From positions 135,650-199,649 of the forward strand of contig JBBHKE010002506.1 in the NCBI GenBank assembly GCA_037447655.1: a stretch of 64,000 bases of DNA, given 5' to 3'. The position numbers and the translations under genes are program-made. The DNA is from Zygnema cylindricum (taxonomy: Eukaryota > Streptophyta > Zygnematophyceae > Zygnematales > Zygnemataceae). The notes beneath the pieces are model-generated. The model did not search any database and was not told where the DNA came from. It was given only the letters and a program-made list of their open reading frames with translations. Position 1 is the first letter of the stretch. Each line of letters opens with the position of its first letter. Of this stretch, positions 58,938 through 64,000 are shown in pieces.

Positions 58938-59472
58938 TTTTTTTATGGCACCTAAGTGTCTAGTCAGTGTGAATGGAGTCAGCGTGAAGTTAGTGAAAGA
59001 AGTCGTGTAGACTAAGTCTTTCTTAAACCTCTTATTTAAAGAGAAGTATGAGTCAAGAATTATTATGCTTTTGTAGTAGTGGATGCATCATGCGTTTGAA
59101 GAGAGATGATAAGTTATGAGATGAGTGTAAGGAAAAGAGGAGCAGAGAAGGAGTAATTGAGTAGTAAAAAGAGATATGGGTGAGTAAGAAGAGCGAGAGT
59201 AAGAGTTTCTAAAAGAAAAGCCTTTGGAAAAATAAAAGTTTATTTGGTTAATGTACTTTGTTGTGAGATTGTGAGATTGTTTTGTTATGCTTTCGGTGTG
59301 ATTATTATTTCTGTTCGGGTTGTGCTTTGAGTTCAACCATCCTTTTTTTAACACTGACAAGTTCATACCGTTTTGTGTGGAGATTTTAGGGACCTTACAA
59401 CTTCCTTTGACATTTTCTTACAAGACTGTGCTCGACAGTTTCTTAAGTTAGAGGACTTGGTAACCTTTCCTT
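58938..59472. other. Unassigned DNA left of the solo LTR2
   Basis: No gene is recognised. A short frame MAPKCLVSVNGVSVKLVKE follows LTR3 copy 7 but does not resemble copia gag. Confidence 0.35.
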
Positions 59473-60425
59473 TGTTGTTCATAGCCATTTTCAGCCATGA
59501 ATGTACCCTCGGAAGCACCACAGACTACCCCAAAACAGCCTACTTTGATTCCACTCAGAATTCTACAGAATTACCAAACAAAGCTTAAAATTAAAATAGA
59601 TAGTTCCTAGACCCTCAGTATCCCCCCAAATTTCATATAAATATACCGTTCAGAATTCCCATGGACGAAGCCTGGGAAAAAGCCTGGACTTTGATAAATC
59701 CCTGACCAATCAAACCCAAACTGACACACAATAGGTGCAAATTTGCTACAATATTAAATTATGGAGGAAGACCCATGCAAAATTTCATATAATTCGCCAA
59801 ATACATCGAGAGATCCTCAGCTGTTTAAAAATGAGCAGCAGTTTCGTCCAAAAAGTTCCTAAGTCCAAAATGACTAAGTCCTACAACATACACTAAGACA
59901 CTGATTGAGACATCCTGACGGATTGACATATTTTACACACTAATTTACCATAACGGTCTGTTGCACTGATTCAACGCATCACGACCAGCATATATAATTT
60001 ATGACGGATTTGCGTCCTACTTGTTGAAAAATAACGACGGCATTTTTCCGCCGTCCGTAGATCTTATTCGGCACTGGCGTGCCGTGCCGCGGTTCTACAG
60101 TACATTTATTTGAACGACGCGTCATTCCTTCAAATTCAGCCCGGGTACCGTAAGCACGTCTTCGCTTGATGCAAATTACGTTCCGTACGGGCAACGCACA
60201 TTTCAATATTCAACGCTTTGATCGCTTCAAGCGGGATCCGCCGTCCATTTTCTAACGCATTCCACGCCACTTAATTACTTCTTCACGTTCCTCTTTAATT
60301 TTCCCGTACATCTACTCCCCAATCCAAACCATTGAACCACCGTTATTTCTGAGTTAAATACGCACGCGAACACGCGCCGCACAAAACGTTGTGTGCGCAC
60401 GAAACTAACTTTTCAAAAACCAACA
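59473..60425. repeat. Solo LTR2 with 5-bp target duplication
   Basis: A 953-bp unit from TGTTGTTCATAGCC to AAAAACCAACA, with TG...CA ends. The flanks at 59468-59472 and 60426-60430 both read TCCTT. It is homologous to copies at 11294 and 12625. With no internal region between two LTRs, this is a solo LTR left after recombination. Confidence 0.85.
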
Positions 60426-60430
60426 TCCTT

Positions 60431-60949
60431 GACTCTCATGTCCACTTTTGACTGCTAACATGTCGTTTTCACCCTTCGACGCTCATAAGCTTCGGTCGTC
60501 ATCCGACAAATCACACAAGTGAATGAAGGTTAAAGATTGAGAGACTTACCTCGTGTTGCTTTCGTGATTGTAGTAAAACATCACTAGTAGCGTTTCACGA
60601 CAACTCAAAATGAATTTTACGGTTAGGTTGTAAGTAATGAAAAAAAACGCTAAAGAGGATGATATCGCACATCATTTAATTGCACTACATTAAAAGCATA
60701 CTATACGATTCTATATTGTATTGCACTGATCATATATATATAATTTTACTTTCAAAAACGCGGTGTAAGGCCATCAAAGAACAAAACAAGATTGTAACAA
60801 AAAAAGTTAATGACCAACAAAGGCAAAAGGCAAAAAACCCCAAGGAGTAAAAGCAAAACAAAAGTTGTTTATTAGTTTAAAAATTAAAACAAGTATAACT
60901 AAAAGAAAAAGCAAAAACGAAATAAACAGTACAAACTACCTTGATTAAT
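60431..60949. other. Unassigned AT-rich DNA
   Basis: No gene or known repeat is seen. 60760-60950 is A-rich. Confidence 0.4.
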
Positions 60950-61955
60950 ATGGTAATTTGAGACATCTATGGTCCCAGAGTAGGCAGTACTGAAGCCTAA
61001 GATAACCCTTACCCCAATGAGTTCCACAAGAATAACTACCCCTGCGAATAAAACTGGACCACTCTCACCTGTGAAGATCGACTACCCTCAGTCGATAACA
61101 AAAGAATCTCTGTTTGTTCCCTGACGTAGTTATGAAGGGTCAAGTTGACCTTTTGTATAGGAGCATTCTGGGAGAGAGGGTCTTTACCAAATTTTCTAAG
61201 TCGTAACTCTTTAAACCTTATACTACTAAGTCAGCAGGTCAGATTATTATGTTGTACATAAAATACGGTACGATGTACTTTCTACACGCCCGTAATGCGG
61301 CATTGTCGAGCCTGCCATATCCGGATTGGTTTGTTATGGGATCCGAAGCCAATGGTTGTGCCACGTGTCACTTGAAGTGGCGATGACCAAACAACGCTAA
61401 AGCGCCACGTTGATCTCGGCATCTATTGCGGCACTTCGATCAAGATCGACTTTTAATTCTAGCCCTCGAAAATAATTGCCTGGTATTTTTGCTGTCAAAA
61501 CAAATGCGCGGAATTCGTTTTGTGGAGTATCGTACACAGTACAATACAAAACTGTATCTATGTCTTAAGAATCTTTTAGCGGTGCTAAATGAAATTGTCT
61601 ACGTATACATCTATAAATAATTATGAAACCCTACATACCTCAGCACTGATCCTAGACTAATAAGATAAAGCTACCAGCTGCTGGTGACTTGACAAACGGC
61701 ACCTGGTGACTTGACAAACGGCAGGTACCACGATCAAATCCTTGGTCCGTGAAGTTCCCTTTTGGTAAACCTACCAATCTACTACCTGTCTCTCTCTAGA
61801 CAACATAGACAGCCATGGCTTTAGCTCCCTCTCCAACCTTCAATGACTGCGACAAGTGTGGGAGATGAAGAGAGGAGTTAGAGGCACACTACCTCTGCTT
61901 CTTTTTGACACTATATCTTTACAAGTTTAAAACTAGAAAATACTAAAAAGAACCT
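60950..61955 (-). repeat. LTR3 copy 8 (3' LTR)
   Basis: On the minus strand it starts next to the purine run AAATAAGGGGAGGGAAG (61961-61980), the polypurine tract of the pol remnant to its right, and ends near GATGTCTCAAATTACCA. Contains the SINE-like module at 61650-61890 and a 22-bp tandem duplication at 61681-61724. Confidence 0.75.
61650..61890 (+). ncRNA. SINE-like module in LTR3 copy 8
   Basis: Plus strand: ATAAAGCTACC head, GATCAAATCCTTGG at the B-box position (61731-61744), core AGCCATGGCT (61811-61820), then CAATGACTGCGACAAGTGTG. A 22-bp tandem duplication interrupts the tRNA-like head. Confidence 0.5.
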
Positions 61956-62630
61956 TTAATTTCTTCCCTCCCCTTATTTTCTAGGTGTCTTCAATTTAAC
62001 ACCACACTTCTCCCTCCAGAAAATTAGCTCAGGGGAAGGCACAGTTTGGTCATCATATCTGCTACCATCTCGCTATCTAGTCTCTACTCTAAACCGATTA
62101 TTTTGTCTTCTACCTTCTTTTTAACAAATTTGGGTATAATGTCCATGTGTTTGGCTTTAAAATGATGTTTAGGATTGGCAGCAATAGCGATTGCAACCTG
62201 ATTATCACAAAAAAAAATTTGCACACGACTCTTAAGGTGACAAAGCTCACCAAGCAAAGACTTGACCCACATCAATTCTTTTACAACAGAGCAAAAGGCC
62301 ATATCTTCAGCCTCTATGGTGGACTAAGAAATAACCTTTTGGTGTTTGCTACTCCAGCAACAAGCCCCATCACCCACATACAATACATATCCAGAAGTAC
62401 ATCTCCTCATCGGAGCATCACCATAACTACCATCACTCCAAGTAGTGATGTCACTATTCACCCCACCCAAAGGCAACCATAGATCCCTAGTTCCTATCAA
62501 ATATCTAATGAATCTCTTAGTTGCCTCCCAATCTCTCTTAGTGGCAGCATTTAGACTTCTACTTAGCACTCTTATAGCTGCAGCTAAATCTGACCGGGTA
62601 CAATTCATAAAATATATTAGGCTTTCCACT
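61956..62630 (-). pseudogene. Copia RNase H, right-edge element
   Basis: Minus frames 62324-62629 and 62084-62302. The first has Y-F-M-N-C-T-R-S-D-L, T-T-W-S-D-G-S-Y-G-D with a catalytic aspartate, and TSGYVLYVGDGACCWSSKHQ. The second has MAFCSVVKELMWVKSLL, CDNQVAIAIAANPKHHFKAKHMDI and so on. A single frameshift near 62310 separates them, at the A-E-Y/F site. Confidence 0.92.
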
Positions 62631-63530
62631 ACTTGCCTGTAAAGAATAGTCTACATGAACTTATGTTTTTCAAGACCTAATTCCTTGTCTAAGATTATGA
62701 CTCCTTCCACACTCCCCTCACTTCCCTTTTTCAACTCCATTCGAGTTGTACAACTATTAGCCTTATCGATTTGAAACTTTTCCAACATGTTCCTTATTGC
62801 TTCTTTCTCAGTTAGTCTTATAATCTTTCTTTCTCGTTTTGTTTCTGCTTGAATTCCCAAAATATATCTTGCCTCTCCCATATCTTTCATCTCAAATCTC
62901 CCTTTAAGAGTCGTTTTCAGTTTATTAATTTTGTTCGTTGATTTACTTAGAACAAACAAATCATCAACATAAATTGCAATAAAAATAACACCTTCCTCAT
63001 CTTCAAAAACATAGATTGAGTGACCAGAGCTGATCTGGATACATCTTAGACCAGTTGAAATTTATCAAGCTTCTTATTTAACTCTCAGGGAGCATGTTTC
63101 AAACCATAAAGATATTTAATTAGCAGGTATACCTTACTCTCCTCTCCTTGCTCCAAAAATCCGTTGAGTTGTCACATGAAGATCTCCTCTTCTAATTCTC
63201 CATGCAAAAAAGTTGTCTTGATGTCTATGTAGTGCACCTCGATGTCTTCCGCTGCTGCCAGACTGAGAAGTACGCAGATAGAGGGAAATTTTATGACGGG
63301 GCAAAGGTTTCCTCATAGTCAATTCCCTCTTTTTCTGTAAATCCTTTTGCCACTAACGGGGCTTTGTAGCGCTCAATGATGTTATATGGGTTCAGTTTTA
63401 ATTTGAACACCCACTTACAACCGATTAGTTTTTCGGTTAGGTGGACAATCCACGAACTCCCAAGTATCGGCTGCCATAATTGAGGCCATCTCCTCATTGG
63501 TGGTTGCCTTCTTCCGGTTGCTTTCTAGAT
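62631..63530 (-). pseudogene. Copia reverse transcriptase, right-edge element
   Basis: Readable from G-C-K-W-V-F-K-L-K (63440) and YEETFAP through I-D-I-K-T-T-F-L-H-G-E-L-E-E and L-Y-G-L-K-H-A-P-R to I-A-I-Y-V-D-D-L-F-V-L (~62950-62990), with the YVDD box intact. It then gives FEMKDMGEARYILGIQ. Several frameshifts and stops lie between. Confidence 0.92.
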
Positions 63531-64000
63531 TTCATCGCCTCTCCATAAGTCCGAGGTTCATCCGGATGAGATAGTTTTGTTACCTTGATATTAACTTTTT
63601 TTTCTTACTACCTTTTGATACTTCTCCTTCCTCCCTCAAAATCTGTTGCTGGACTAGATGGTTTCCGTGGGTTTCTTTCGAACAATCTCGGCTTCTCCCT
63701 TGTCCCTTGATTCCAAATCAATTTCCAACACGATTTCCGCTTCGGGTAGAGTTATTTCTAAAGTTTCCACAGCCAAGCCCTTCTCGGTCTGATTTGTACC
63801 TGCAAAAATGCCATATTTTCAGAAACTTGGATAGTTAGGAAGCTCAAAGTCATCGAAATTTCTTGACTCAAATCTGATTTTTACTGACTTTGTAAACTTG
63901 AAGGGATCCACAAACTTTCTTTCATCCATAACTACTAGGTGCTTTACTAAGATTATATCTTCCCTTTTTAGATCATAAAACTCTCTATCCTTTTAGATCC
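63531..64000 (-). pseudogene. Copia integrase end and linker, right-edge element
   Basis: On the minus strand from the window edge: FYDLKREDIILVKHLVVMDE (integrase C-terminal region, as in the element at 47040), FVDPFKFTKSVKIRFESRN, then an acidic linker toward RT. It continues beyond the window. Confidence 0.85.

Overview
This is a repeat-dominated stretch of nuclear DNA from a plant or close streptophyte relative. The evidence is a spliced plant-type protein kinase related to the PEPRK/CDPK group, Ty1/copia and Ty3/gypsy elements with plant-type gag and pol domains, an initiator-Met-tRNA primer site in front of the gypsy element, and many TIR and SINE-like repeats. I cannot name the species. 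Nothing resembles bacterial or organellar DNA, and I see no rRNA gene, no functional tRNA gene and no CRISPR array.

Layout. 1-8.3 kb: two copies of a gag-bearing non-autonomous LTR element (family R1), the first with two LTR-like repeats. 8.4-15.4 kb: pieces of two LTR families (LTR2, TGTTG...CAACA; LTR3, about 0.9-1.0 kb), a gag, a 251-residue gag/RNase H fusion ORF, and a minus-strand gag-like gene with a CCHC knuckle. 15.4-21.2 kb: a nearly full-length but decayed Ty1/copia element whose 3' LTR carries a TIR element. 21.2-24.6 kb: AT-rich DNA, an integrase scrap and a degenerate hexamer repeat.

24.6-27.2 kb (minus): an apparently intact four-exon Ser/Thr kinase gene encoding about 601 residues, the only host gene that looks functional. 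Its 5' half is duplicated at 32.0-34.9 kb, but that copy breaks off inside exon 3 at a C/T-rich tract. Both copies end at a 0.7-kb TIR element (family D), and further family D elements form a head-to-head inverted repeat at 35.8-37.1 kb. 38.9-44.3 kb: a decayed Ty3/gypsy element. 44.4-48.9 kb: minus-strand copia remnants.

48.9-50.5 kb (minus): four exons of a gene that I read as a decayed Crypton/NDC10-like tyrosine recombinase. Its C-terminal half is missing at a copia junction, and an LTR abuts its 5' end. 50.5-57.4 kb: two convergent copia elements meeting at a 10-N assembly gap. 57.4-64 kb: more LTR3 copies, a solo LTR2 with a perfect 5-bp target duplication, and the 3' part of another minus-strand copia element.

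Three things stand out: the Crypton-like recombinase, a tRNA-derived SINE-like module carried antisense inside seven of eight LTR3 copies, and the frequency of short direct tandem duplications of 18-110 bp, several of which break reading frames.
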